Below are positions 43,793 to 53,204 of a DNA stretch of 64,000 bases, piece after piece. Under the pieces are notes generated by a model. It was not told where the DNA came from and ran no database searches. It was given only the letters and a program-made list of their open reading frames with translations. Location: NCBI GenBank assembly GCA_949290565.1, contig CASESH010000002.1:1-64000 (forward strand). Direction: 5' to 3'. The DNA comes from an uncultured Christensenella sp. GTDB taxonomy: Bacteria > Bacillota > Clostridia > Christensenellales > UBA1242. The translations under genes were made by a program, and so were the position numbers. Each line of letters begins with the position of its first letter. The first letter of the stretch is position 1.

Positions 43793-46423
43793 ATGTTAAA
43801 GTTAGTTAATATTAGTAAAACTTATGTTAGTGGTGAAGTTAAAACGCAGGCTTTAAAAGAAATTAATTTACAATTTAGAAAGAATGAATTTGTTTCTATT
43901 TTGGGACCTTCCGGCTGTGGAAAAACTACAATGCTTAATATTATTGGAGGGTTAGATAAATATACTTTTGGAGATTTAATAATTAATGGCGTTTCAACTA
44001 AGGAATATAAGGATAAAGATTGGGATAAGTATAGAAATCATTCCATAGGATTTGTTTTTCAAAGTTACAACTTAATTCCACATCAAACGGTACTTGAAAA
44101 TGTTCAACTCGCTCTTACACTTTCTGGGATTTCAAAAGAGGAAAGTAAAAAAAGAGCGATAAAGGTCTTAACTCGTGTTGGGTTAAAAGATAAATTAAAT
44201 AATAAACCTAGTCAATTATCTGGTGGCCAAATGCAAAGAGTGGCCATAGCACGTGCGCTTGTTAATGACCCTGAAATTATTTTAGCAGATGAACCTACCG
44301 GTGCTCTTGATAGTAAAAGTAGTGTCCAAATAATGAACTTGTTAAAAGAGATTTCAAAAGACAAATTAATTATTATGGTTACTCATAACGCTGATATTGC
44401 AAATGAGTATTCTTCAAGAATAGTTAATCTTTTAGACGGTGAGGTCATTAGCGACACAAATCCTTATATTCAAGAAGAAGATATAAAGGAAGATAAGTTG
44501 CTGAGTGTTAGTAATGATGAAGATTTAACAAAATCTCAACTGCGAAAGAAAAACAAAAAGAAAAGAATGTCTTTTTTTACTGCCTTATCACTTAGTTTTA
44601 AAAATCTTCTTACAAAAAAGGGAAGAACAATTCTAGTAACTTTTGCAGGATCAATTGGAATAATAGGAATTGCTTTAATTCTTGCCATTTCAAGTGGATT
44701 CTCAACTTATGTAGATAGAACCCAACAGGATACGCTTTCAACTTATCCTATTACAATTCAAACTGATTCTTATAACCTTGCGGGTTTAATGCAAATTTTT
44801 ATGTCTGACAATGATGATGGTGGAATTGTTTTAGAAGATGGAAAAGTTCATACAAAGAATGAACTCACAGAAATGCTTTCAAAATTCAATTCTTCAACAA
44901 GTCAAAACAACTTAAACACATTAAAATCTTATTTAGATACGCCACAAGTAAATGAAAGATTATTAAAATACGCCTCGGCAATTCAGTATGATTATAATCT
45001 TGATATTAACGCATATTTAAAAAATGAAAAAAACGGTTTAGTGCCTGTAAATAGTACAGAGATTTTTAATGATGTTATAAAAAACTATGCTATGGAAAAT
45101 CCGGGAATAGAACAAAACAAAAAATTTAAATTACTTGCGGGTATGTTTAGCGAGAATGCAACTTTTTCAGTTTTTTCAAGTACTTTTTGGTCTGAAATGC
45201 TAGATAATCAAAAAATGCTTGAAGAACAATACGAGTTGGTTGGAGAAGGTAGTCATTTTGCTACTGAATATAATGAAATTATGATTGTTGTTGATGAAAA
45301 CTACAAAATTTCAGATTATACGCTCTTTGCACTAGGGTTGCTCGAACAATCTAAACTTGAAAGTTTACTTGATAATTATATTAAAGGTGAAGATTCTAAT
45401 GCTGAGGAAACAACTTTTAGTTATGAAGAATTATTAAATACTGAATATAAAATTATTACTAAATCTTCTTACTTTGTTAAAAATGAAAGTACAAACTTGT
45501 ATGAAAATATTAACGATTTTAAACAAACTAATCCAGAAAGATATGAAAGTGAATTAAATAAAATTTATGAAGATGATTCAAAAACTATAACTTTAAAAGT
45601 TGCCGGTATTTTAAGAGAAAAACCTAACACTAGTGCTCATAGTATAACTACAAATATAAGTTATACTTCTAAGTTAACTGAATATATTATAGACTTTTGT
45701 TTACAAAGTGAAGTTATTAAGGCTCAGATGGCAAGTCCAGAAACTAGTGTAATTACAGGACAAAATTTTGCAGATAGTAGTCAAACTTCACAAGAAAAAG
45801 TTACTTACAATAGTACACTTTCTCAACTTGGTTATATTGATATAGATACACCATATTCTATTAAAATTTACCCAAAAGACTTTCAGTCAAAAACTGAAAT
45901 TAACATTATAATTGAAGAATACAACAATAAAATGATAAGCGAAAACAAGCAGGAAAATATTATTACTTACTCTGACACAATTGGAACTATGATGAGTACT
46001 ATATCTACCATAATTTCAGCAATAACATATGTTTTAATTGCCTTTGTTGGGGTTTCACTTGTAGTTAGTTCAATTATGATAGGAATTATTACTTACATAT
46101 CAGTTCTTGAAAGAACAAAAGAAATTGGTATTTTAAGAAGTGTTGGTGCTTCTAAAAGAGATGTTAGCAGAGTCTTTACAGCCGAGAGTTTTATAATTGG
46201 CTTGTCTAGTGGACTGTTTGGTATTCTTGTTTCAGTAATTTTTATCATTCCTATAAATATTATTTTAAAATCTTTTACTGACATTGCTGGGCTTGCAAGT
46301 TTGCCTATTATTGGTGGAATAGTGCTTGTTTTAATTTCAATTATTCTAACTTTAATTGCCGGATTTATTCCATCTAAGTTAGCAGCGAAAAAAGACCCTG
46401 TTGTAGCACTTAGGGAAATGTAA
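43793..46423 (+). CDS. ABC transporter, ATPase fused to FtsX-type permease
   Basis: An 876-residue fusion. Residues 1-230 are an ABC ATPase of the MacB/LolD type: Walker [11 protein letters not shown] near 38, signature [15 protein letters not shown] near 143, Walker [13 protein letters not shown] near 163. After a charged linker a first transmembrane helix (about 280-305) precedes a large extracellular domain of about 420 residues. Three helices with the FtsX signature then follow ([19 protein letters not shown] near 770-790). Such proteins work mechanically on extracellular substrates or export lipoproteins and peptides. The normal arrangement in Firmicutes is two separate chains; a single fused chain is less common but known. 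No neighbouring partner gene is evident. Confidence 0.9.
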   Translation: MLKLVNISKTYVSGEVKTQALKEINLQFRKNEFVSILGPSGCGKTTMLNIIGGLDKYTFGDLIINGVSTKEYKDKDWDKYRNHSIGFVFQSYNLIPHQTVLENVQLALTLSGISKEESKKRAIKVLTRVGLKDKLNNKPSQLSGGQMQRVAIARALVNDPEIILADEPTGALDSKSSVQIMNLLKEISKDKLIIMVTHNADIANEYSSRIVNLLDGEVISDTNPYIQEEDIKEDKLLSVSNDEDLTKSQLRKKNKKKRMSFFTALSLSFKNLLTKKGRTILVTFAGSIGIIGIALILAISSGFSTYVDRTQQDTLSTYPITIQTDSYNLAGLMQIFMSDNDDGGIVLEDGKVHTKNELTEMLSKFNSSTSQNNLNTLKSYLDTPQVNERLLKYASAIQYDYNLDINAYLKNEKNGLVPVNSTEIFNDVIKNYAMENPGIEQNKKFKLLAGMFSENATFSVFSSTFWSEMLDNQKMLEEQYELVGEGSHFATEYNEIMIVVDENYKISDYTLFALGLLEQSKLESLLDNYIKGEDSNAEETTFSYEELLNTEYKIITKSSYFVKNESTNLYENINDFKQTNPERYESELNKIYEDDSKTITLKVAGILREKPNTSAHSITTNISYTSKLTEYIIDFCLQSEVIKAQMASPETSVITGQNFADSSQTSQEKVTYNSTLSQLGYIDIDTPYSIKIYPKDFQSKTEINIIIEEYNNKMISENKQENIITYSDTIGTMMSTISTIISAITYVLIAFVGVSLVVSSIMIGIITYISVLERTKEIGILRSVGASKRDVSRVFTAESFIIGLSSGLFGILVSVIFIIPINIILKSFTDIAGLASLPIIGGIVLVLISIILTLIAGFIPSKLAAKKDPVVALREM

Positions 46424-46433
46424 ATTCTAAGGC

Positions 46434-47930
46434 TTATGTAATGCTTAAATTTTCACTTTTTGTCTTTTTTGTAAATTTATTTTCTAATGTGATTAGTCTA
46501 TCATAGTTTTGTTTTATATTTTCCAAACAAAGATTACTACTTTGTTTAAAATCTAAATATTGCTTTTTTTCGCCATTTGAAATAAAAAATAAAGAATTAT
46601 TTTTGTCAAATCCGACAACTAAAATTTCTTTATTTTTTTTATTATCAAGCACTGTTATTTGCCATAAATCATTTTTAATTTTAGTTGTTGATATTAAACA
46701 TTCATTAGAGAGTCTTTGTTGCATTTGTTGAACATAATTTGATAAACTAAGTTCCAAATTGATTGGCCTATTATCTTTATAACTAAACATAATTTGACCA
46801 TTTTGTTTTTGTTTAAATGTGAAATTATTACTAAAAGATTGAGATAAAAAAGCATTTGATTTATAAAGTAAAATTCCTGAAATAACATTTTTTATTAATT
46901 TAGTAAATTCTATGGAGTCTTCGCTATCATTTTCAAAATGATTGTTAGAATATGAAGAAATCATTTGGTTTACTAAATTAGAATAATCATAATAATTTGT
47001 ATCTAATTTATTTCTTCTTTCGTTTTGTGAAAACTGTAAAAACGCAGAAGATATTTTTATTATTTGCTCCAAAGAAAAATATTCAGGATTTTGACAAACT
47101 TTTTGACATGTAATATTACATATAAAATCTATTATTTTTTTATAATTAAGATTTTGTAAGTAATCAATTCTATAATTTAAATCAAACTCTTTTTGAAAAT
47201 TACTACAAAGTTTATAAAGATTTTTTAAGTTATCTTCTCCAAAAAAATTACAATGATTTGTTAATTCTCCTTGTAAAAACTCAACATTATTTATATTTCC
47301 GCCATTGATTTCATTTAAAAAATTAATTATTGTTGTTTGAGGTTTATATACATTAAAATCCTCATTATTGTCTTTGACTTTTTGTGCAATAAGTTCGGTG
47401 TAACCTTCATCAAAAAAGGAACTGTCTATTAAATAGTAAGTCTTTGCATCTTCAATTTCACCTGTAACTAAATTTATTTTTTTACATTCCTTTTTTCTTT
47501 CTTGTCCCTGCTGTTTTTTTATTTCTAATTTTTGTCCATTTTGTAATATTTGTAAATAATCCATGCTTCTTTTTAAACAATGCAACATTTCGTGAGTAAT
47601 TACTTTTTCTAAAAGTTTGCTATCTTTTAGTAAGAAACTTTTTATTAAAATAAAATTAATATCATTAACATTTGTGTAACAAGCGTTATAGTGTTCATTC
47701 ATTTTCTTTAATGTATTGTCATTTATTAGCAATACAAATTTATTATCTAATAAGTTTTTAATAACCTTATAATAATTTATTTGTTGGTAAACCTCCATTT
47801 TACAAAAAAGGTCATCTAAGTTATTAATTACATTTTTCAAAGCGTTTTGTAATATTTCTTTTTGTTCGTCATCGCAAATGAAGTGTACTAAATTTAATTT
47901 TGAGTTTAAAATTTGTAGAGGTGATTCCAT
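46434..47930 (-). CDS. Gluzincin-like putative metallopeptidase
   Basis: A 498-residue cytoplasmic protein without signal peptide. It has a zinc-peptidase motif, HEMLH near residue 113, and about 60 residues later DEGYTEL. Together these match the HExxH plus (N/D)EGxxE arrangement of gluzincins, where the second Glu is the third zinc ligand. The long Asn/Lys/Gln-rich rest has no recognised domain. I start at the ATG at 47930, because the GGAGA site is too close to the ATG at 47936. It is convergent with the ABC transporter gene. Substrate unknown; a role in toxin biology or protein turnover is only a guess. Confidence 0.6.
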   Translation of the reverse strand: MESPLQILNSKLNLVHFICDDEQKEILQNALKNVINNLDDLFCKMEVYQQINYYKVIKNLLDNKFVLLINDNTLKKMNEHYNACYTNVNDINFILIKSFLLKDSKLLEKVITHEMLHCLKRSMDYLQILQNGQKLEIKKQQGQERKKECKKINLVTGEIEDAKTYYLIDSSFFDEGYTELIAQKVKDNNEDFNVYKPQTTIINFLNEINGGNINNVEFLQGELTNHCNFFGEDNLKNLYKLCSNFQKEFDLNYRIDYLQNLNYKKIIDFICNITCQKVCQNPEYFSLEQIIKISSAFLQFSQNERRNKLDTNYYDYSNLVNQMISSYSNNHFENDSEDSIEFTKLIKNVISGILLYKSNAFLSQSFSNNFTFKQKQNGQIMFSYKDNRPINLELSLSNYVQQMQQRLSNECLISTTKIKNDLWQITVLDNKKNKEILVVGFDKNNSLFFISNGEKKQYLDFKQSSNLCLENIKQNYDRLITLENKFTKKTKSENLSIT

Positions 47931-48062
47931 AATCATTCTCCTAAATTAAGTTCTATTAAACATAGTTTGATTATAGTTGCAAAAATTAATAGAAAGTTTT
48001 TTGTTTAATATAATATAAAATAATATCTTGTTTAAGTCAATCCCTTAAAAATTTATTTTTAG

Positions 48063-48091
48063 TTGACTTTTAATTTGTATGCAAATAAAAT
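48063..48091 (+). promoter_or_regulatory. Promoter of the ThyX-like gene
   Basis: TTGACT (48063-48068), a 17-bp spacer and TAAAAT (48086-48091), about 18 bp before the ATG. Confidence 0.65.
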
Positions 48092-48109
48092 ATTTTTGAG
48101 GGAAATGAT

Positions 48110-49285
48110 ATGAAAGTGACTATTTTAGCAAAAACAAGAACTATTCAACCAAAAGAAAATTTAAAAGATGAATTTGATAATTTTAGTGGTAAAGCCGCAG
48201 GTATTTGTTATATGCCAAACGACATCTCAACTCTTTTTAGTGAGGAACAAAATAAAACTGACGCTCGTATTAGACAAACTAAAAGTGGACGACATTTAAG
48301 CGTTTATGACCACGCAGTAGTAAGTCTTTATTTTGAAGATATTCCAAAAATTCTTGCCATGATTATTAACAATGAAAAAATGTATAATACTAGCGAAAAG
48401 TCTGCTAGATATACTAAAATGAATTTAAATGAAAAAGAGCAGGCTATTTATAATAAATGGATTGAAATCTTTAAGCAAAAAATCAGTCAAAAATATCAAA
48501 ATCTTTATCCTGATTTCTTTACTAAGTCTAAAATTCAAAAACTTGCTCAGGAAAATGCAAGATATTTAATTTCAGTTTTTACGCCTACTTGTATGTTATA
48601 CACAGTGCCTTATGGGCAACTTAACAAAATTTATCATTTTTTAGTTCACGAGTTCGAATATAAAACAGACAGTAAACTAAGAAATGCTTTAAAACCTTAC
48701 ATAAAGGAATTTTGTCAAAAAGTAAAAGATGCAACCGGTTTAATTGATGATGAACTTAACGCTGATGAAAAAAATAGGGTTTTAAGTTTGTTTGATTTTA
48801 AAGAAGTTCAAAAAGAGTATGGAAGTTGTTACGCTACAACTTATAAGGCAAGTTTTGCACAACTTGCTCAGGCACAAAGACATAGAACTTTGTGGTATTC
48901 AATGAAGACTTTGGATAACAATGAATTTTATGTTCCTAAAATCATAAGAGATGACAATGCTTTAAAGGAAGAATGGTTGTTAGATTGCAAAAAACAGGAA
49001 AGTATTTTTCCTCAGGGAATGTTGGTTCAGGTAAATGAACTTGGTACATTAGATAATTTTATTTTAAAAATGAAGGAAAGAAAGTGTACTTTTGCTCAAC
49101 TTGAAATAAATAATACTACTGATGACATTTTGACTGAGTATGTGCAAGAATTAGGTAGAAAAAATCACCCTCAGGCTGAAATTTTAAAAAAATACACACT
49201 AGGTTCTAGATGCACTTTTGAGGACTATAAATGTATTTCTTCTTGTGGTTTTAAAGAGGGTGTAATTGGAAATAGAGAAATTTAA
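48110..49285 (+). CDS. thyX: FAD-dependent thymidylate synthase, double-domain form
   Basis: Makes dTMP from dUMP using flavin, without consuming tetrahydrofolate as reductant. At 391 residues it is almost twice the usual ThyX length. The N-terminal half has RHLSVYDHAVVS near residue 65 and TSEKSARYTKM near 100, a variation of the RHRxxSxNExSxRY signature. The C-terminal half has another such element, AQAQRHRTLWYS near 257, where RHR is intact. The protein therefore looks like two diverged ThyX modules in tandem, each holding part of the canonical motif. GAGGGAAA precedes the ATG. No thyA or normal folA is visible in the window. Confidence 0.8.
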   Translation: MKVTILAKTRTIQPKENLKDEFDNFSGKAAGICYMPNDISTLFSEEQNKTDARIRQTKSGRHLSVYDHAVVSLYFEDIPKILAMIINNEKMYNTSEKSARYTKMNLNEKEQAIYNKWIEIFKQKISQKYQNLYPDFFTKSKIQKLAQENARYLISVFTPTCMLYTVPYGQLNKIYHFLVHEFEYKTDSKLRNALKPYIKEFCQKVKDATGLIDDELNADEKNRVLSLFDFKEVQKEYGSCYATTYKASFAQLAQAQRHRTLWYSMKTLDNNEFYVPKIIRDDNALKEEWLLDCKKQESIFPQGMLVQVNELGTLDNFILKMKERKCTFAQLEINNTTDDILTEYVQELGRKNHPQAEILKKYTLGSRCTFEDYKCISSCGFKEGVIGNREI

Positions 49286-49377
49286 TTTTTTATAGAAAAT
49301 GTTTAAAGCACAAAATTTGATTGTGCTTTTTTCTTGAAAAAATATTTTAATTTTGTTATCTTTATTATGAGGTAGTT

Positions 49378-49980
49378 ATGAAGAAAATTACACAAATTGT
49401 TGCAGAAAATTTAGTTAGTTTGAGAAAAATTAATAATATGACACAAGGAGAATTGGCAAGTAAACTACAATATTCTGACAATACTATTTCAAGATGGGAA
49501 ATTGGAGAGGCTTCTCCATCAATAGAAGTATTGGAGAAGATTGCTCAAATTTATAATGTACCAATAGATTTTTTATTTAAGGAACATATTAAAAAAGACA
49601 TTGAAAAAGATGAAAGACTTCAAAAAATTAATAAGTTGAGTTCTATGTTGCTTATGGTTTCTGTTGTTTGGTTTGTTGCTACTATCGTTTACACATATAT
49701 TCAAACTTTTTTCAATAAAAACTATTGGACTATCTTTTTGTGGGCAGTACCTATATCTTGTTTAGTATTTTTACTGTTTAATGAATTTTGGGGAAAGTAC
49801 ATGTATAAGTTTATTATTTTGTCAGTTTTTACTTGGAGTTTACTTTTGTGTTTATTCTTTCAATTTTTTGAATATCGTTTATGGCTAATTTTTTTAGCAG
49901 GAATTCCAACTCAGTTTGGCATTATTGTTTGGTCTTTTGTAAAACCTAAGGAATATAAAAATAAAGATTCTTTTAAATAA
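49378..49980 (+). CDS. XRE-family regulator with membrane helices
   Basis: A 200-residue paralogue of the protein at 22718. An N-terminal helix-turn-helix (LRKINNMTQGELASKLQYSD, then NTISRWEIGEASPS) is followed by a charged linker and four hydrophobic helices. It would be a membrane-bound DNA-binding protein. Unlike its paralogue it has a ribosome binding site, GAGGTAG. No target or signal can be deduced. It is monocistronic. Confidence 0.83.
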   Translation: MKKITQIVAENLVSLRKINNMTQGELASKLQYSDNTISRWEIGEASPSIEVLEKIAQIYNVPIDFLFKEHIKKDIEKDERLQKINKLSSMLLMVSVVWFVATIVYTYIQTFFNKNYWTIFLWAVPISCLVFLLFNEFWGKYMYKFIILSVFTWSLLLCLFFQFFEYRLWLIFLAGIPTQFGIIVWSFVKPKEYKNKDSFK

Positions 49981-50292
49981 CTTACTTAAAAATTTTTTAA
50001 ATTTATTAATTATTTTTTATCTAATGTAAAAAAGTGTTTTTTAAAAAAATAATAGTAAAATTAAATAGTTTTCAGGACTTGTATAGTTTTTAGTTATATA
50101 AAAGTTTTTTAGATAGTTAAGTATTTATTTTTTTAGTGATTATATGAAATAAATTTTACTTTTTCAATTTTGTAATTTAATTATCTATTTTTTTAATAAT
50201 AAGTTAGTATAATATTCTATTCTTCTTATTAGTTTAATAATTTTTATATTAAAAATATTAGTAATAAAAAAACATTTTTTAACTAAAAAGAG
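49981..50292. other. AT-rich gap before the riboswitch
   Basis: About 310 bp of A/T-rich sequence with no coding frame, terminator or RNA structure that I can support. Confidence 0.4.
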
Positions 50293-50320
50293 TTGACAAA
50301 GAAAATCAAAATAGTAAAAT
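50293..50320 (+). promoter_or_regulatory. Promoter of the SAM riboswitch transcript
   Basis: TTGACA (50293-50298), a 16-bp spacer and TAAAAT (50315-50320), directly ahead of the riboswitch. Confidence 0.65.
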
Positions 50321-50323
50321 TAA

Positions 50324-50450
50324 AGCACCATAGAGAGTATGCGAGGGACAAGCCCGTTGACCATACACCAACCTACAAATTTTGCAAGGTGGTAATACTT
50401 GTTTGATGGGATTATAGTTCATTAAAGCCCATCTATGATGGGCTTTTTTC
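50324..50450 (+). promoter_or_regulatory. SAM-I (S-box) riboswitch with transcription terminator
   Basis: The core follows the S-box consensus in order: AGAGAG, GAGGGACAAGCCC, TTGA, CAACC, then AAGGTGGTAATACTTG where the consensus has GGTGCTAATTCC. The P2 stem GTATG/CATAC and the P3 pairing ACCT/AGGT support it. The expression platform is visible. GATGGG (50417-50422) can pair with CCCATC (antiterminator), or CCCATC can pair with the downstream GATGGG in the terminator AAGCCCATC/GATGGGCTT followed by T residues. The basal P1 stem is short (CCAT/ATGG). High SAM would stop transcription of the following small gene. Confidence 0.72.
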
Positions 50451-50486
50451 TTACTTCTTATGGTAAAACATAAAAGGAGAATAAAT

Positions 50487-50738
50487 ATGAAAATTAAAAA
50501 AATAATTGAACAAGAAAAAGAGGCTATCATTTGTTTAAATACAAACAATAGACAAGCATTTTTAAACTCGGCTATTAAAAATAATTTAAAGTGGCTAAAT
50601 GGAGAGAAAGTAAAAAAAGATGATAATTGTGCTTTTCATATCTATTTTGATGGTAGAGATAACATTTCAAATTTATCTACAATGTGTTTAAATTATTCAA
50701 TTTATTTTAAAAATCTATTGCGTTTAAATTATAGATAG
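50487..50738 (+). CDS. Small protein under SAM riboswitch control
   Basis: An 83-residue protein with AAAAGGAGA 8 bp before its ATG. It is Lys/Asn/Ile-rich, with a charged N-terminal helix (KKIIEQEKEAIICL) and a mixed C-terminal part holding CAFHIYFDGRDN. No signal peptide or membrane helix, and no known family. SAM riboswitches normally control methionine or SAM synthesis and transport genes, so a link to sulfur or methyl metabolism is suggested by position only. It may also be what is left of a longer operon. The stop codon is TAG, and a terminator follows. Confidence 0.6.
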   Translation: MKIKKIIEQEKEAIICLNTNNRQAFLNSAIKNNLKWLNGEKVKKDDNCAFHIYFDGRDNISNLSTMCLNYSIYFKNLLRLNYR

Positions 50739-50770
50739 GAAGAAACTTATTAAATAAGTTTCTTCTATTT
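50739..50770 (+). terminator. Terminator after the small SAM-riboswitch gene
   Basis: GAAGAAACTTA pairs with TAAGTTTCTTC around a short loop, followed by a T-rich stretch. Confidence 0.75.
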
Positions 50771-51014
50771 TATCTAAATATTTACTTAAAAAAAGAATTA
50801 TATTATATCAATATATATTGAAAATTCTTTTTATCAAAATAATAATATTAAAGAAAAAATTATTAAAAATAGAATAAAAAATATAAAAAAAGAATTTAAT
50901 TGTTTAAAACATTTATACTTGAAAAATATAATTTATAAGAATATTTTTGTTAAAGAAAAATAATATATAAGTGTATAATTGTAAAAAAAAATTAATACTT
51001 ACTAAAAAATGAGT

Positions 51015-51506
51015 ACAGTACAAGTTATGCTCGTTCGTCAAACTTTGCCAGATTGATTTATAAGTATATGTTTGATAGATTTATAATCATTAGATGTTGC
51101 TGTATAATTTATTAGTATATTAGGAAATATATTATTATCAAAAAGTTGCATTGAAATAGCATAAACGCAAGCATCTGTTTGCAAACCATAACATCAATCT
51201 CTTTGTTTTTTAATAATATGTATTTTAATTTTTTTATATATTTATTTTCTAAACCATAACCAAAATTTTAAAAGATGAAACTATTATTGAGAAATTGTTT
51301 CACAAAATTTTTTCGTCATCATTTGTCAAATTATTCCATTTTAATTTGTTAATATAAAAACTATTTTTTTTATTTATAAATTTAGTAAAAATATAGTAAT
51401 CATAATTATTAGTTTTGATTAATTGATTTATTTTGTCTGCTAAATCGAAATATTTCTTATTAATAAATCATTTTTACATATCAATAATTAATAAAAATTT
51501 ACTCAT
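51015..51506 (-). pseudogene. Isochorismatase-like cysteine hydrolase, decayed
   Basis: Reading the minus strand from an ATG at 51506 gives MSKFLLIIDM, then stop codons where relatives have Q and N/D of DMQNDF. The same frame then runs LADKINQLIKTNNYDYYIF and further to a TGA near residue 78. After a frameshift the sequence GLQTDACVYAISMQLFDNN is readable, matching the CGLxTDxCVxAT catalytic-cysteine region of the family, followed by IFPNILINYTATSND. Both catalytic Asp and Cys segments are thus recognisable, but at least three nonsense changes and one indel break the gene. Relatives include nicotinamidase and isochorismatase; the specific activity is unknown. Confidence 0.75.
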
Positions 51507-51523
51507 TACCCCCAAAAATAATA

Positions 51524-51556
51524 AACTGATAAAAACAGTAATTGTTTTTATCAGTT
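51524..51556 (-). terminator. Terminator of tRNA-Ser (GGA)
   Basis: AACTGATAAAAAC (51524-51536) pairs with GTTTTTATCAGTT (51544-51556). On the minus strand it follows the tRNA and leads into a T-rich stretch. Confidence 0.75.
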
Positions 51557-51561
51557 ATACT

Positions 51562-51649
51562 TGGCAGAGAGGACAGGATTCGAACCTGCGGTTGGTTGCC
51601 CAACACGCGCTTTCCAAGCGCGCACTTTAGACCACTCGGACACCTCTCT
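51562..51649 (-). tRNA. tRNA-Ser (anticodon GGA)
   Basis: An 88-nt class II tRNA on the minus strand. The acceptor AGAGAGG pairs with CCTCTCT, the anticodon stem CGCGC/GCGCG encloses loop TTGGAAA (anticodon GGA), and a long variable arm is present. CCA is encoded. Confidence 0.93.
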
Positions 51650-51812
51650 AAGTTTTTTTATTTTACTATATAGAATAAATTTTTGCAACACTTATTTTTA
51701 AATTTTTTACAAGAATAAAATTATAATTCACTGATTTTATTTAGAAACAGTTTTCTAATTTTTTAGTTACAAATTCTTTATAAAAAAATTAAATAAAAAA
51801 ATTATTAAAATT

Positions 51813-51838
51813 AAATTTACTAGTTGGTAAATTTTTTT
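51813..51838 (-). terminator. Terminator of the histidine phosphatase gene
   Basis: AAATTTAC pairs with GTAAATTT around a 6-nt loop. Read on the minus strand it lies just after the gene. Confidence 0.5.
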
Positions 51839-51854
51839 ATTTAAAATGAAATAT

Positions 51855-52364
51855 TTATATATAAAACTTTACAACTGAACCAAAATTTGTATTTACGTAA
51901 TTAATCTTTTGAGTTTTAGGAATTTTATTGATATATGTATTCAAGGCATAAAAAGTAGAGTTGTGTCCTACAATAATGACAGTGTTTAATTCTTTGCTTT
52001 TTTCAAAAATTTTTTCAAAACCTGAAAAACATCTATCAATAAAATTTCTACACGTTGTGAAGTTTGTGTTTTTATATGCGTAATTAAAATAATTTTCTTT
52101 AAAATCTTCTGCGTATAGTTTTTCTTGATCTAATGTAAGTTGTTCTCTTTCATCAAATTCTTTCCAAATTAAAAGTGGAGCCTTAAATTTCTTATTTAAA
52201 ATATTTGCCGTTTGTAGTGTGCTAGTTTGCGGGGAACAAAATATGCAATCGACTTTTTCTTGTTTAATATAACTAAGTGAATTTTTGATTTGTAGATAGC
52301 CAAGCATATTAAGTTTATTAGTTTTTAAGTTTGTTTTTCCGTGTCTAATAAAAATAATTTTCAT
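51855..52364 (-). CDS. Histidine phosphatase family protein
   Basis: A 169-residue protein of the phosphoglycerate-mutase-like superfamily. The phosphohistidine motif RHGKT is at residues 7-11, and the second catalytic His is in VIIVGHNSTFY near 134. It is shorter than classical mutases and matches the small SixA/CobC-like phosphatases in size. Substrate cannot be stated. AGGAGGAGG lies upstream of the ATG. It probably shares a transcript with the lysoplasmalogenase-like gene, 24 bp upstream. Confidence 0.85.
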   Translation of the reverse strand: MKIIFIRHGKTNLKTNKLNMLGYLQIKNSLSYIKQEKVDCIFCSPQTSTLQTANILNKKFKAPLLIWKEFDEREQLTLDQEKLYAEDFKENYFNYAYKNTNFTTCRNFIDRCFSGFEKIFEKSKELNTVIIVGHNSTFYALNTYINKIPKTQKINYVNTNFGSVVKFYI

Positions 52365-52388
52365 AACAATGATTTTCCTCCTCCTTTA

Positions 52389-53117
52389 TTAGATAAAGAA
52401 GATAAAAGAAGAAATTATAATTTGCGCTAGATAATAAAAGGCGTGATTTATTATAATTAAAGTTTTATCTTTTTCTTTATCTCCAAAGTATTGCAAAGAG
52501 AGAATTAAGTCAGAAATTAAAAACATAACAAATCCAATTGCTAAAATATAGGTTGGAATCGTTGTTATTATAAATGATGAGTAAATCGCAAGAATGGTTG
52601 TAAATATTAAAATAAAAGAATAAATATTAACTAAAATAGTAAAATTTTCATAGTTTAGTTTAAGAAGTTTTTTAGAAACAAAATAAATAATTATGGCTAG
52701 TATAATTGACGAAATAAAAATAATAAAAACAGGAATCAAATGATATTTTAGTAAACTTTCATAAGGAGAGGCAATCAAGAATATACCTGCAATATAGAAT
52801 AAATGACCTATTAAAAAAGAAGTTATTCCAGCATAGAGATATTGATTTTTATGAAAGTGGTACATAACCTTTAAATCAAGAATTATATCTCCAATAAGTC
52901 CACACAATAAGCCAAATATAATCATTGTAATTGATAGAGATGTAAATTGATTTGAATCAGACTTATTTAAATAGAGTACAAGAGCAAGGGCTACAAAACA
53001 AAAAGAGGCAACTATTTTAGATATTAAACCATAAGTTTCACCTTTTTTTACTCTCAAACATATAAAAACACAGGATGTAATTAAACACAAAATTATACCA
53101 CTTATTAAATAAATCAT
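52389..53117 (-). CDS. YhhN/TMEM86-like lysoplasmalogenase family protein
   Basis: A 242-residue protein with about eight hydrophobic helices. The arrangement fits the YhhN (TMEM86) family, with GLLCGLIGDIILDLK near residues 73-87 and GFVMFLISDLILSL near 195, each with the conserved Asp in a membrane helix (GD and SD). Family members hydrolyse the vinyl-ether bond of lysoplasmalogens, lipids typical of anaerobic Clostridia. Activity here is inferred. AAAGGGGT lies upstream of the ATG. It forms an operon with the histidine phosphatase. Confidence 0.75.
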   Translation of the reverse strand: MIYLISGIILCLITSCVFICLRVKKGETYGLISKIVASFCFVALALVLYLNKSDSNQFTSLSITMIIFGLLCGLIGDIILDLKVMYHFHKNQYLYAGITSFLIGHLFYIAGIFLIASPYESLLKYHLIPVFIIFISSIILAIIIYFVSKKLLKLNYENFTILVNIYSFILIFTTILAIYSSFIITTIPTYILAIGFVMFLISDLILSLQYFGDKEKDKTLIIINHAFYYLAQIIISSFIFFI

Positions 53118-53204
53118 CTTTTACCCCTTTTTTATAAATATACTAATTATAAAGTTTTTAGTAAAAAAATCAAAACATTATTAACAATTTTAAAAGGAAA
53201 AGTT

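Noticed and set aside
50306-50548. Minus-strand open frame across the riboswitch
   Set aside because: It lies antisense to a structured regulatory RNA and to the start of the small gene, and has no ribosome binding site.
51015-51506. TGA recoding to Trp suggested by the in-frame TGA codons
   Set aside because: The same frame also contains TAA and a frameshift, and no intact gene in the window contains an internal TGA. It is a pseudogene.
51433-51630. Open frame overlapping tRNA-Ser (GGA), ending in an RGQDSNLRL-like peptide
   Set aside because: It is the translated antisense of a tRNA gene, a well-known false protein pattern.
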